Assembly (NCBI RefSeq): GCF_015206815.1
Contig: NZ_JADEXZ010000044.1
Span: forward strand, 1 to 50,358
From: Fortiea sp. LEGE XX443
GTDB taxonomy: Bacteria; Cyanobacteriota; Cyanobacteriia; Cyanobacteriales; Nostocaceae
DNA: 50,358 bases
Direction of reading: 5' to 3'
The first letter of the stretch is position 1; each line of letters starts with the position of its first letter. The translations under genes and the position numbers were made by a program. The notes under the pieces were generated by a model. The model saw only the letters and a list, made by a program, of their open reading frames with translations, was not told the origin of the DNA and made no database searches. Positions 1 through 8,654 of this stretch are shown piece by piece.

Positions 1-369
1 GGTTACTAAAATGCCTAAAATTCGATTGTAATTTCCATAGATTTCTCTGGCTTGCTCAATATCCAGATAATTACATTTCACTGCAAATTTGAGCCAAGTT
101 TGAGCTTCAGCAGCTTCGGCTTGTCTACGACACGCTCCGCGAACGGAATCATTTAACTTAGCCACAAAAGCTGCTTCATAACGTCTTTTTCTCCACGCCT
201 CTGCTAAATTAGCACAGACAGACCGCGATGATCTACGAATTTGATCAGTAAGCGAATATTTCTCTTCTACAGGAAACTTCTTTGATAACTCGAAAATGTT
301 CATGGCTGCATCAAATGCCATTTGGTACACTTCTAAATCTTCATGACTTTTTATAGGTTTTTTTTCCAC
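1..369 (-). CDS. Four-helix bundle (S23 / 23S rRNA IVS-type) protein, partial
   Basis: The first 123 codons are present; the C-terminus lies beyond the window edge. I place the start at a GTG (369-367) just after a G-rich stretch that can serve as ribosome binding site; the protein opens MEKKPIKSHEDLEVYQMAFD. The pattern LEVYQMAFDAAMNIFELSKKF, then DQIRRSSRSVCANLAEAW, is typical of the small four-helix-bundle family named after proteins in 23S rRNA intervening sequences. Family members are about 115-130 residues and have no firm biochemical role; some resemble the avd accessory protein of diversity-generating retroelements, but no retroelement is visible here. Residues VRGACRRQ (121-144) are encoded by a dispersed cyanobacterial repeat inserted in frame between the expected KLNDS and EAAEAQTW segments. 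Family call is confident, function unknown. Confidence 0.8.
   Translation of the reverse strand, partial: MEKKPIKSHEDLEVYQMAFDAAMNIFELSKKFPVEEKYSLTDQIRRSSRSVCANLAEAWRKRRYEAAFVAKLNDSVRGACRRQAEAAEAQTWLKFAVKCNYLDIEQAREIYGNYNRILGILVT
119..147. repeat. Dispersed small repeat inside the four-helix-bundle gene
   Basis: The stretch contains TGTCTACGACACGCTCCGCG. Close relatives lie in spacers at about 18590-18615 (tgtctcgtagagacgctacg) and 18650-18675, and looser ones at 592-620 and 14003-14050. Here it sits within codons and keeps the frame: 24 bp add eight residues. Confidence 0.7.
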
Positions 370-942
370 ACCCTACCCCTATGTTTTATGACATTCTCCC
401 TGTTATAAATTATCCCCCTGCTCCCTGCTCCCTGCTCCCTGCTCCCCGCCCCCTGCCTATTAATCGCAAGCAATTTTGGCCAATCTAATGTAAATTAAGA
501 ATGTACACAGCAATGCCCTTTTCAGTGGGTAGTACAAATTTAACAGGCTGGAGTTTAGCAAGGTTCAGCTTTGGTGTGATGTCTAACGACAAGACGTTCC
601 GCGTCTACGCTCCTCAAGCACCAACTAATTTTCTAGACCCAGCTTTTCCAAAACATTAAGTAGCTAATTACACAAAAGTTCTGGAGGTCACTGAATTTTT
701 TAGAACAAAGCAATTGCACATAAAGTTAGGAATTATTCAGGCGGCGATCGCGTTGCATCTTCCTTTGCCTAGTTCCTAGATTTACTCTAGCTTTGTCTTT
801 GCCCATAGTTCAGCTTCTATTACCCTTGGGCAGCAAACAAGAAGTTAATTGTTTTTTTCTAAAGTAATGTTACCGGATCGTGATATGATTCAGCTGACTG
901 AATGTGCAGTCAAAATAGTTAGCTGTACTGGTTTCAAGTCCC
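370..942. other. Non-coding spacer upstream of the atp operon
   Basis: No convincing gene. It holds a CTCCCTG heptamer run (415-457), a piece of a dispersed repeat near 592-620 (gacaagacgttccgcgtcta) and a HIP1-containing stretch near 747. The atp promoter should lie in its right half, but I see no clear -35/-10 pair. The long leader may carry regulatory RNA structure that I cannot resolve by eye. Confidence 0.5.
415..457. repeat. CTCCCTG heptamer tandem repeat
   Basis: About five units of the heptamer CTCCCTG, the last ones degenerate (ctccccg, ccccctg). This is the short tandemly repeated repetitive (STRR) type common in heterocystous cyanobacteria. A similar run occurs at about 35638-35665. 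Confidence 0.85.
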
Positions 943-1386
943 GTGAGCTTGTCAGAAGAACCAATCGCACCCACTCCGACAACACAACAAGATACTCCCT
1001 CTGGTTTTGAGGAAACAAAACCAGCAAGCACCTCTATGCAGGAGTTCCATCAACTCTATCAGAAGTTGTTGGTAATCACACTTGTTTTGACGGGGATTAT
1101 ATTTATCTCTGTGTGGATTTTTTATTCCTTGAACATTGCCCTGAATTATTTAATTGGGGCGTGTACAGGTGTGGTTTACTTAAAGATGCTGGCTAAAGAC
1201 GTTGAGCAACTCGGCGCTGAAAAAAATCGTCTGAGCAAAAATCGTTTTGCTCTATTTATTGGGTTGATTATACTAGCAACTCAATGGCACGATCTACATG
1301 TAATGCCCATATTTTTGGGATTTCTCACTTACAAAGCCACGCTCCTCGTCTATACGGTGCAAACTGCGTTCCTTCCTGATTCTTAA
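943..1386 (+). CDS. atp1: ATP synthase subunit I-like protein (Atp1)
   Basis: First gene of the cyanobacterial ATP synthase operon, 147 residues. A GTG start is the first in-frame option and gives [11 protein letters not shown], a soluble acidic N-tail of about 45 residues. It is followed by four hydrophobic segments (about 41-63, 64-80, 101-115 and 118-140), as in the ATP-synt_I family. The protein is thought to help assemble or load the c-ring, and it is not part of the final enzyme. Its position directly before subunit a matches Anabaena, where it is named atp1 (atpI in E. coli usage). The spacer to the next gene carries two different STRR runs. Sequence conservation in this family is low, so the call rests mostly on membrane pattern and context. 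Confidence 0.85.
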   Translation: MSLSEEPIAPTPTTQQDTPSGFEETKPASTSMQEFHQLYQKLLVITLVLTGIIFISVWIFYSLNIALNYLIGACTGVVYLKMLAKDVEQLGAEKNRLSKNRFALFIGLIILATQWHDLHVMPIFLGFLTYKATLLVYTVQTAFLPDS

Positions 1387-1479
1387 AACAGTGAACAGTG
1401 AACAGTGAACAGTAAACAGGGTTCTGGTGTACATAGAAGCAGACAAACTTGACAACTGATAACTGATAACTGATAACTG
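1387..1479. repeat. Two STRR runs (AACAGTG and AACTGAT) between atp1 and subunit a
   Basis: AACAGTG-type heptamers at 1387-1419 and AACTGAT-type heptamers at 1454-1479, separated by 34 nt. Both heptamers recur after the next gene (2307-2376), so the same repeat pair flanks the subunit a gene. Confidence 0.9.
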
Positions 1480-1544
1480 CTTAACAAGTCAGGCTCACAA
1501 AGACAATACACCCATCCTCGCTTGTTGGGGAAAATGCTTGAAGA

Positions 1545-2306
1545 ATGCAAATGCTTAGTGTCTTAAACGCCTTTAATTCTTTTCCCCTCGCCGAATTAGA
1601 AGTAGGTCAACATTTCTACTGGCAATTAGGCAATCTTAAAATTCATGGGCAAGTTTTTCTCACCTCATGGTTTGTGATTAGCATTCTAGTAGTAGCTTCA
1701 TTAGCAGCTACTCGCAACATACAAAAAGTTCCTAGTGGCATCCAAAACCTGATGGAATATGCCCTGGAATTTATTCGGGATCTAGCAAAAAACCAACTTG
1801 GTGAGAAAGAGTACCGCCCTTGGGTACCATTTATTGGTACATTGTTCTTGTTTATCTTCGTATCGAACTGGTCAGGCGCTTTAATTCCTTGGAAGCTGAT
1901 CAAGCTACCATCTGGTGAATTAGCAGCTCCCACCAACGACATCAATACGACGGTAGCATTGGCGCTGCTGACTTCCCTGGCTTACTTTTACGCAGGTTTC
2001 AGCAAGCGGGGTCTGGGCTACTTCAAGAAATACATAGAGCCGACACCCGTTTTGTTGCCGATCGCCATTCTTGAAGATTTTACTAAGCCCCTCTCCCTAA
2101 GCTTCCGTCTTTTCGGTAACATCTTGGCGGATGAATTGGTAGTGGCGGTATTAGTGCTGCTCGTTCCTTTATTTGTACCTCTACCTGTAATGGCCTTGGG
2201 TTTATTTACCAGTGCCATTCAAGCGCTGGTGTTTGCTACCCTAGCTGGGGCATACATTCATGAGGCAATGGAAGGACACGGCGGCGAAGAGCATGAGGAG
2301 CATTAA
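1545..2306 (+). CDS. atpB: ATP synthase F0 subunit a
   Basis: Membrane stator subunit forming the proton half-channels against the c-ring; called atpI in cyanobacterial and chloroplast nomenclature. 253 residues, the normal length. The conserved region [13 protein letters not shown] (about 185-197) holds the essential arginine (R188 here). The N-terminal [13 protein letters not shown] and [10 protein letters not shown] are typical of cyanobacteria and chloroplasts. Five or six hydrophobic helices and a His/Glu-rich C-tail ([10 protein letters not shown]) are present. The ATG two codons downstream (1551, MLSVLNAF) is an equally good start and fits homologues slightly better. Second gene of the operon. 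Confidence 0.97.
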   Translation: MQMLSVLNAFNSFPLAELEVGQHFYWQLGNLKIHGQVFLTSWFVISILVVASLAATRNIQKVPSGIQNLMEYALEFIRDLAKNQLGEKEYRPWVPFIGTLFLFIFVSNWSGALIPWKLIKLPSGELAAPTNDINTTVALALLTSLAYFYAGFSKRGLGYFKKYIEPTPVLLPIAILEDFTKPLSLSFRLFGNILADELVVAVLVLLVPLFVPLPVMALGLFTSAIQALVFATLAGAYIHEAMEGHGGEEHEEH

Positions 2307-2376
2307 ATCAGTAAACAGTAAACAGTAAAAAGTTATCATGCAAGTTGATAACTGATAACTGATAACTGATAACTGT
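2307..2376. repeat. STRR runs between subunit a and subunit c
   Basis: AACAGTA-type heptamers (about 2309-2328) followed by AACTGAT-type heptamers (2347-2375), the same pair seen upstream of the subunit a gene. The remaining spacer to 2530 has no recognised element. Confidence 0.85.
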
Positions 2377-2488
2377 TAATCTGCTCAGTTGTTAGCACAG
2401 TTCCGACGAGCATTCATGCTCAAAACGTCGCAAAACGCGATTTGCGAGAACTCGGTGCAGCGTGAAAAAACACGTCTTTACTAGTTAA

Positions 2489-2776
<288 letters not shown>

Positions 2777-2778
2777 GA

Positions 2779-2842
2779 ACTCAAAGTTTTTTTAGTGTAG
2801 AGACGTGAAACATCACGCCTCTACAGTTGTAAAACTTTGAGT
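2779..2842 (+). promoter_or_regulatory. Nested inverted repeats between subunit c and b' genes
   Basis: An outer perfect 12-bp inverted repeat, ACTCAAAGTTTT (2779-2790) with AAAACTTTGAGT (2831-2842), encloses a second palindrome (2796-2825) of the dispersed GTAGAGAC...GTCTCTAC type. Transcribed, it would form a long hairpin three bases after the atpE stop codon. It could act as an mRNA 3-prime stabiliser or as a partial terminator that raises c over b'. This role is inferred from position. Confidence 0.6.
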
Positions 2843-2955
2843 ATTAAGTGGTTCTGATGTCGGCTGACCCTTGTGGCTATGGGTCTCTAAAATACGAACA
2901 GGTTGGATGATGTTGCAAGCCATGAAAACTGCTACTCCAGCCAAAGAGGAGAGAA

Positions 2956-3387
2956 ATGTTTGATTTCGATGCTACCTTGCCTTTTATGGCATTGCAGTTC
3001 CTGCTATTGGCAGCCTTGTTGAATGTAATTTTCTATAAACCACTGACCAAGGTACTAGACGATCGCGATAACTATATCCGAACAAATACCTTAGAAGCTA
3101 AGGAACGTATAGCTAAAGCCGAACGCTTAACTAAAGAATATGAGCAGCAGCTGGCAGACGCTCGTAGGCAGTCGCAAGCCGCTCTAGAAACAGCCCAGGC
3201 GGAAGCTAAGAAAATTACTGCCCAGAAAATTGCTGAGGCACAACAAGAAGCTCAAACTCAAAGAGAGAAAGCTGCTATTGAAATAGAGCAACAAAAGCAG
3301 GAAGCAATGCGTTCCTTAGAACAACAAGTTGATGCTCTAAGCAGACAGATTCTAGAAAAACTATTAGGGCCGAGTCTAGCTAGATAA
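2956..3387 (+). CDS. atpF2: ATP synthase F0 subunit b' (subunit II)
   Basis: The second, diverged b-type peripheral stalk subunit found in photosynthetic organisms; named atpG in cyanobacteria. 143 residues: an N-terminal membrane helix (about 9-27, [18 protein letters not shown]), the conserved [15 protein letters not shown], then a long charged Ala/Gln/Glu/Lys-rich coiled coil to the C-terminus. The ATG follows a strong AGAGGAGAG site, and an in-frame TGA 33 bases upstream excludes an N-terminal extension. It pairs with subunit b to form a heterodimeric stalk. Confidence 0.97.
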   Translation: MFDFDATLPFMALQFLLLAALLNVIFYKPLTKVLDDRDNYIRTNTLEAKERIAKAERLTKEYEQQLADARRQSQAALETAQAEAKKITAQKIAEAQQEAQTQREKAAIEIEQQKQEAMRSLEQQVDALSRQILEKLLGPSLAR

Positions 3388-3703
3388 GCTGGAGATTATT
3401 GGCCTAGTGAAAGCATACGCGCCACTGGGTATTTGTCCCAGAGCGCTTAATTAAGTGTCAACCAATTTTGGATTTTGGATTGCCGTTAGCGAGTCTGCGA
3501 GCGTCTTTTGGATTGACCTTACCAAGTTTTGGATTTTGGATTGCCGATTGATAAATTACCCAATCTAAAACCACAAATCTAAAATTTCGGTGGGGTATAA
3601 ACCAAAAAATCTAAAATTTAAAATTTAAAATCTAAAATTCGTAGGCACTTTTTTCCTCCGGGAAAACAAAAACTTAATTAGCAAGCGAGCAGCGCACTTG
3701 TAG
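3388..3703. other. Repeat-filled spacer between b' and b genes
   Basis: 316 bp without a gene. It contains direct repeats of TTTTGGATTTTGGATTGCCG (near 3463-3485 and 3529-3548) and a dispersed-repeat fragment gttagcgagtctgcgagcgt. An A/T-rich run of AAATCTAAAATTT-like units follows at 3570-3640. A long untranslated spacer inside the operon is notable but has no obvious promoter. Confidence 0.6.
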
Positions 3704-4273
3704 ATGGGTATCATGGGCACTTTCTTATTACTTGCCGCAGAAGCTCAAGCTGTTCACTCTGAATTGGCAGAAGGCGCAGCAGAAGGTGGTTTCGGTCTAA
3801 ACCTAGACATCTTTGAAACCAATCTCATAAACCTAGTGATTCTGATTGGCATACTATTCTACTTTGGACGTAAAGTTTTAAGCAATATCCTGAGCGATCG
3901 CAGAACCAATATCGAAACTGCCATTCAGGAAGCAGAACAACGCTTAAAAGAAGCACAAACTTCTCTTTCGCAAGCACAAGAACAATTGACCCAGGCTCAA
4001 ACTGAGGCACAACGCATCCGCCAAGCAGCCGAAGAAAGCGCCCAGGCAACAAAACAAGCCCTGTTGGAAAAAGCAGTACAAGACGTAGAACGCTTGAAAC
4101 AAACAGCAGCGGCAGATTTAAACACCGAAAGAGAGCGAGCGCTTACCGAATTGCGGCAGCGAGTAGCCGTTCTAGCATTACAACAAGTCGAGTCACAGCT
4201 GCGCTCTGGTGTTGCTGACGATGTTCAACAAGCACTAATTGACAACAGCATCGCTCAGGTGGGAGGACGGTAA
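3704..4273 (+). CDS. atpF: ATP synthase F0 subunit b
   Basis: Peripheral stalk subunit linking the membrane sector to F1 through delta. 189 residues, with a short N-terminal extension typical of cyanobacteria ([15 protein letters not shown]), one membrane helix (about 41-58, [16 protein letters not shown]), and a long coiled coil rich in Ala, Gln, Glu and Arg. The initial MGIM offers two ATG starts (3704 and 3713); I keep the first. Its stop codon shares one base with the next ATG (TAATG), indicating translational coupling with the delta gene. Confidence 0.97.
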   Translation: MGIMGTFLLLAAEAQAVHSELAEGAAEGGFGLNLDIFETNLINLVILIGILFYFGRKVLSNILSDRRTNIETAIQEAEQRLKEAQTSLSQAQEQLTQAQTEAQRIRQAAEESAQATKQALLEKAVQDVERLKQTAAADLNTERERALTELRQRVAVLALQQVESQLRSGVADDVQQALIDNSIAQVGGR

Positions 4274-4824
4274 TGAAAAGTAATGTAGAAACAGCCGAAA
4301 TCGCCCAACCTTATGCACAGGCGTTGATGTCCGTAGCACAATCCAAAAATCTGACAGAAGAGTTCGGTAACGATGCTCGTTCTTTACTAGACTTGTTGCA
4401 AAATTCCCAACAACTGCGGAGCTTGATCGACAACCCCTTTATTGCGCCTGACAGCAAAAAAGCAGTGATCAGTCAAATAAGTGAAGGCGGTAATCCGTAT
4501 TTACGGAACTTTTTGCTACTTTTAGTAGACAAACGACGCATTTTCTTCCTAGATCAGATTTTAAAGCAGTATCTGGCATTGTTGCGACAGCTGAATCAAA
4601 CTGTATTAGCAGAAGTAAGTTCTGCTATTCCTCTCTCACCAGAGCAGGAGCAAGCGATAAAAGAGAGAGTCATCGCCATCACCAATGCTCGTCAAGTAGA
4701 ACTGGAAACTAAAGTAGACAGCGAATTGATTGGTGGTGTAATTATCAAAGTTGGCTCACAAGTAATTGACGCTAGTTTACGCGGTCAACTACGACGCTTG
4801 TCCTTACGCTTAACCAGCGGCTAA
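4273..4824 (+). CDS. atpH: ATP synthase F1 subunit delta
   Basis: OSCP-type stator subunit joining the top of F1 to the b/b' stalk; atpD in cyanobacterial naming. 183 residues, usual length. The N-terminal helical domain opens with AEIAQPYAQALMSVAQ, a family signature. The C-terminal half has LRNFLLLLVDKRRIFFLDQIL and the conserved LIGGVIIKVGSQVIDASLRGQLRRL. It overlaps atpF by one base. Confidence 0.98.
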   Translation: MKSNVETAEIAQPYAQALMSVAQSKNLTEEFGNDARSLLDLLQNSQQLRSLIDNPFIAPDSKKAVISQISEGGNPYLRNFLLLLVDKRRIFFLDQILKQYLALLRQLNQTVLAEVSSAIPLSPEQEQAIKERVIAITNARQVELETKVDSELIGGVIIKVGSQVIDASLRGQLRRLSLRLTSG

Positions 4825-4825
4825 A

Positions 4826-4916
4826 TGGAGGCAGGAGGCAGGAGGCAGAAGGCAGAAGGCAGGAGGAAAATTTATTACTCAGCACTCGGTACTCAGCACT
4901 CAGCACTCGGCACTTT
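4826..4916. repeat. STRR runs between delta and alpha genes
   Basis: GGAGGCA/GAAGGCA heptamers at about 4827-4865 followed by ACTCAGC/ACTCGGC-type units at about 4877-4914. These heptamers differ from the ones flanking the subunit a gene. Confidence 0.85.
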
Positions 4917-4957
4917 ACTATCAAACTTTTCCGTGTTGCAAGAAAAAAACATAAACC

Positions 4958-6478
4958 ATGAGCATATCAATCAGACCTGACGAAATTAGCAGCATTATTC
5001 AACAGCAAATTGAGCAATACGACCAAGAAGTCAAAGTTGCTAACGTTGGTACCGTTCTGCAAGTTGGTGACGGTATTGCCCGGATTTATGGCCTAGAAAA
5101 GGCTATGGCTGGGGAACTTTTGGAATTTGAAGATGGCACCATCGGTATCGCCCAAAACTTGGAAGAAGACAACGTGGGTGCGGTACTCATGGGTACAGGT
5201 AATAACATCCAAGAAGGTAGCTCTGTAAGAGCGACCGGAAGAATTGCTCAGGTTCCCGTAGGTGACACCTTAGTTGGCCGGGTGGTTGACGCTTTAGGTC
5301 GCGCAATCGATGGTAAAGGCGACATCAAAACCACCGAAAGTCGTTTGATTGAATCTCCAGCACCTGGTATTGTGGCTCGTCGGTCAGTACACGAACCCAT
5401 GCAAACAGGGATTACCGCTATCGACTCCATGATTCCCATCGGTCGGGGTCAGCGGGAATTGATTATTGGTGATCGCCAAACTGGTAAAACCGCGATCGCG
5501 ATCGATACTATCATTAACCAAAAAGGTGAAGATGTAGTTTGCGTTTATGTGGCGATCGGTCAAAAAGCTTCAACCGTTGCTAACGTAGTCCAAACCCTCC
5601 AAGAAAAAGGCGCAATGGACTACACCGTAGTTGTTGCAGCTAGTGCCAGTGAACCCGCTACATTACAATACCTAGCTCCTTATACTGGCGCTACTATTGC
5701 TGAGTACTTCATGTACAAAGGCAAAGCCACCTTAGTAATTTACGACGACCTTTCCAAGCAAGCCCAAGCTTATCGCCAAATGTCCTTGCTGCTACGTCGT
5801 CCACCCGGACGGGAAGCATACCCAGGAGACGTATTCTACATCCACTCTCGCTTATTGGAGCGAGCAGCTAAACTCAGCGATGAATTAGGTAAAGGCAGTA
5901 TGACTGCACTACCAATCATCGAAACCCAAGCAGGTGACGTATCTGCTTACATTCCTACTAACGTAATTTCCATCACCGATGGTCAGATTTTCTTATCTTC
6001 TGACTTGTTCAACGCTGGTGTGCGTCCCGCTGTAAACCCTGGTATCTCCGTATCCCGTGTAGGTTCTGCGGCACAAACCAAAGCAATGAAAAAAGTTGCT
6101 GGTAAGATTAAACTCGAACTAGCACAATTTGACGACCTCCAAGCCTTCGCGCAATTTGCTTCTGACTTGGATAAAGCTACCCAAGACCAGTTAGCACGGG
6201 GTCAACGCTTACGGGAACTCCTCAAGCAGTCCCAAAACGAGCCTCTGTCTGTAGCTGAACAAGTGGCAATCCTCTACGCTGGGATTAACGGTTACTTAGA
6301 TGATATCGCCGTTGACAAAGTAACCAGCTTCACCAAAGGTTTCCGGGAATACTTGAAAACTGGTAAGTCTCCCTATTACCAAGCAGTACAAACTAAAAAA
6401 GTACTAGCTGATGATGAAGAAGCCGCTTTGAAGGCAGCATTGGAAGATTACAAAAAGACCTTCAAAGCCACAGCGTAA
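4958..6478 (+). CDS. atpA: ATP synthase F1 subunit alpha
   Basis: Non-catalytic nucleotide-binding subunit of the F1 hexamer, 506 residues, normal length. An N-terminal beta-barrel domain (about 25-95) is followed by the nucleotide-binding domain with P-loop GDRQTGKT (171-178), [32 protein letters not shown]-type alpha signature around 260-290 (only its order is given here), and [13 protein letters not shown], which contains the arginine that reaches into the catalytic site. The C-terminal part is helical. The beta partner is not in the window; in cyanobacteria beta and epsilon form a separate operon. Confidence 0.99.
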   Translation: MSISIRPDEISSIIQQQIEQYDQEVKVANVGTVLQVGDGIARIYGLEKAMAGELLEFEDGTIGIAQNLEEDNVGAVLMGTGNNIQEGSSVRATGRIAQVPVGDTLVGRVVDALGRAIDGKGDIKTTESRLIESPAPGIVARRSVHEPMQTGITAIDSMIPIGRGQRELIIGDRQTGKTAIAIDTIINQKGEDVVCVYVAIGQKASTVANVVQTLQEKGAMDYTVVVAASASEPATLQYLAPYTGATIAEYFMYKGKATLVIYDDLSKQAQAYRQMSLLLRRPPGREAYPGDVFYIHSRLLERAAKLSDELGKGSMTALPIIETQAGDVSAYIPTNVISITDGQIFLSSDLFNAGVRPAVNPGISVSRVGSAAQTKAMKKVAGKIKLELAQFDDLQAFAQFASDLDKATQDQLARGQRLRELLKQSQNEPLSVAEQVAILYAGINGYLDDIAVDKVTSFTKGFREYLKTGKSPYYQAVQTKKVLADDEEAALKAALEDYKKTFKATA

Positions 6479-6487
6479 TTTAGTCAA

Positions 6488-6562
6488 GCATCAAGGGTCA
6501 ACAGTCAAACAACGCCAGACTTTTGACCCTTAACTGTTGACCATTGACCATTGACTACTGAC
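6488..6562. repeat. TTGACCA/GGTCAACAGT-type repeats between alpha and gamma genes
   Basis: The 91-bp spacer holds GGGTCAACAGTCAA near 6490, its inverse tttgacccttaactgttgacc near 6520, and TTGACCA heptamers to 6560. The inverted copies could pair into a hairpin of about 14 bp before the gamma start. Confidence 0.65.
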
Positions 6563-6569
6563 AAAAAAT

Positions 6570-7517
6570 ATGCCTAACCTCAAAGCAATACGCGATCGCA
6601 TTCAGTCGGTCAAAAACACCAAAAAAATCACAGAAGCCATGCGGCTAGTCGCTGCGGCGAGAGTACGTCGGGCGCAAGAACAAGTCCTGGCTACTCGTCC
6701 ATTCGCTGACCGATTAGCGCAAGTACTATATGGTCTACAAACCCGTCTGCGGTTTGAAGAAGCCAACCTGCCACTACTGAGAAAACGCGAAGTTAAATCA
6801 GTCGGGTTGTTAGTCATATCTGGCGACAGAGGTTTGTGTGGTGGTTACAACACCAACGTCATCCGTCGCGCTGAAAACCGTGCCAAGGAACTCAAGGCAG
6901 AAGGTATAGACTACACATTTGTACTAGTCGGCCGTAAAGCCACCCAATACTTCCAACGTCGTGAACAGCCTATTGATGCTACCTACAGTGGCTTAGAGCA
7001 AATTCCTACTGCTGAGGAAGCTAACAAGATTGCTGACGAGTTGCTGTCTTTGTTCCTCTCGGAAAAAGTAGACCGCATCGAATTAATCTATACCCGTTTC
7101 GTCTCCCTAGTTAGTTCTCGTCCGGTAGTTCAAACTTTGCTACCTCTTGATACCCAAGGTTTAGAAGCAGCAGACGACGAAATCTTCCGTCTTACAACTC
7201 GTGGTGGTCAGTTTGAAGTCGAACGGCAGAAAGTGACTGCTCAAGTCCAACCCCTAGCCCGCGACATGATTTTTGAGCAAGACCCAGTACAAATTTTGGA
7301 TTCCTTGCTACCTCTGTATTTGAGTAATCAATTACTACGGGCATTACAAGAATCTGCTGCTAGTGAACTAGCAGCACGGATGACAGCTATGAGTAACGCC
7401 AGCGACAACGCCGGTGAATTAATTAAAAGCTTATCGCTGTCTTACAACAAAGCCCGACAAGCTGCTATTACTCAAGAACTCCTAGAGGTTGTCGGCGGTG
7501 CAGAAGCACTGAGTTAG
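6570..7517 (+). CDS. atpG: ATP synthase F1 subunit gamma
   Basis: Central rotor shaft; atpC in cyanobacterial naming. 315 residues. N-terminal [21 protein letters not shown] and C-terminal helical segment [20 protein letters not shown] form the antiparallel coiled coil. It has the 30-40 residue insertion of cyanobacteria and chloroplasts (about 198-233) but not the two regulatory cysteines of the plant thioredoxin switch. The only cysteine I see is C90 in [10 protein letters not shown]. Last gene of the operon, followed by an intrinsic terminator. Confidence 0.98.
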   Translation: MPNLKAIRDRIQSVKNTKKITEAMRLVAAARVRRAQEQVLATRPFADRLAQVLYGLQTRLRFEEANLPLLRKREVKSVGLLVISGDRGLCGGYNTNVIRRAENRAKELKAEGIDYTFVLVGRKATQYFQRREQPIDATYSGLEQIPTAEEANKIADELLSLFLSEKVDRIELIYTRFVSLVSSRPVVQTLLPLDTQGLEAADDEIFRLTTRGGQFEVERQKVTAQVQPLARDMIFEQDPVQILDSLLPLYLSNQLLRALQESAASELAARMTAMSNASDNAGELIKSLSLSYNKARQAAITQELLEVVGGAEALS

Positions 7518-7872
7518 GAACAAGTTAATTGGTAACTATAATTAATAGCTAATTGCTGGTGATGTTAAAACCTAGCAATTAGCTATTTTTGCTTTTGAGG
7601 ATGTTTTAACAAACAAGTTTTATACAAATCGTTGTCGTGTTGGTGTTCCCAACGGTAATAGAATGCTTGAGAGTATTGATTACACGTTTTATCATAAAAC
7701 TACCAATAAACATTAATTAGTGGTGATATACTGGGTAGACTTTCTCAAAACTACATTAATAGCTTAAAAAAATCTAAAAAATATACACTTCTTTTCTAAT
7801 TTTACGCCACAACAAAAATGGGCATGAGTTTACTCTGAAAAGTCAATTTATTTAGCTCAATGTTAAAGAACT
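7518..7872. other. Spacer between the atp operon and the CD-NTase island
   Basis: Beyond the terminator it is AT-rich with no recognisable gene. No clear ribosome binding site or -35/-10 pair was seen before the next ATG at 7873. The drop in GC marks the start of the accessory island. Confidence 0.5.
7544..7592 (+). terminator. Intrinsic terminator of the atp operon
   Basis: Perfect 14-bp inverted repeat AATAGCTAATTGCT (7544-7557) / AGCAATTAGCTATT (7574-7587) with a 16-nt loop, followed by a T run. It starts 26 bp after the gamma stop codon. Confidence 0.85.
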
Positions 7873-8652
7873 ATGTCCGTAAATTCCCACTTAACAAGTC
7901 TAGCAAGCACTCTCGTCCTTGATGATGTGGAAGAACTGAGTATTTCTACTTCTATTAAAACGCTTTCATCTAGGCTGAATTTATACTTTGACAGTATGGT
8001 GACTGGCCACTTTCAATTTGGTTCTAGCACTCGTGGCACTATTCTTCCGCGCAAAGTAGACAAATATTCTGATATAGATTACATGGTTGTATTTAAGACA
8101 TCAGATGGACAAAAGAAACCACAAACTTATCTTGACCGTCTTAGACATTTCGTGGAGTTAAAGTACTCTAGATCAGAAATTTGCCAATCACATCCCACAA
8201 TTGTTCTGTCTTTAAATCACATCAATTTTGAACTTGTTCCAGCAATCTACTACTCTGGTTATCAGATTCCCTCGCCAGCGTCATCCTGGCTAGAATGGAC
8301 AACTACAGATCCTGTTGCAACTAATCAATTGCTTCAAGCGCATAACAAAAACAATAATTATCAAATTAAACCATTAGTCAGATTAGTAAAATATTGGAAT
8401 ACGCTTAATGACTATCCATTTACTTCATTTTCGCTAGAGCAATATATTGTGAGTCGGCCATTCTTTCAATGCTCACTTTTAAAAGATTACTTTTATGAGT
8501 TTTGGTCAGGTTTCAATTGTAGCTACAATGATGCTCAATACAAAAAGAATATAGTTAATAGTGCCAAGAATCATGCAATAAAAGCTAAGGAGTATGAGAA
8601 TAATAATATGCCTATGAATGCAGAGTTAGAAATAAGAAAAATTGTACCATAG
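7873..8652 (+). CDS. CD-NTase-like (SMODS) nucleotidyltransferase
   Basis: Putative cyclic-oligonucleotide synthase of the DNA polymerase beta-like fold, 259 residues. The catalytic signature is clear: FGSSTRGT with G50-S51, then SDID with D67 and D69, and a third acidic residue, E120, in HINFELVPA, the arrangement of the cGAS/DncV-like (CD-NTase) family. The C-terminal helical part ends MPMNAELEIRKIVP, similar to the tail I remember for full-length SMODS-type proteins, so I do not think it is truncated despite being shorter than many CD-NTases. Two bases separate it from the 4TM gene, so the two are very likely co-transcribed. In CBASS such an enzyme makes a nucleotide messenger on phage infection that activates the linked effector. 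No Cap2/Cap3 or HORMA/TRIP13 gene lies nearby. Family is well supported; the product nucleotide is unknown. Confidence 0.85.
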   Translation: MSVNSHLTSLASTLVLDDVEELSISTSIKTLSSRLNLYFDSMVTGHFQFGSSTRGTILPRKVDKYSDIDYMVVFKTSDGQKKPQTYLDRLRHFVELKYSRSEICQSHPTIVLSLNHINFELVPAIYYSGYQIPSPASSWLEWTTTDPVATNQLLQAHNKNNNYQIKPLVRLVKYWNTLNDYPFTSFSLEQYIVSRPFFQCSLLKDYFYEFWSGFNCSYNDAQYKKNIVNSAKNHAIKAKEYENNNMPMNAELEIRKIVP

Positions 8653-8654
8653 TT

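Noticed and set aside
7873-8652. Pycsar cyclase or kanamycin-type nucleotidyltransferase
   Set aside because: The GS...DxD with later FELVPA pattern is of the pol-beta CD-NTase type, not a class III cyclase, and the 4TM partner argues against an antibiotic-modifying enzyme.
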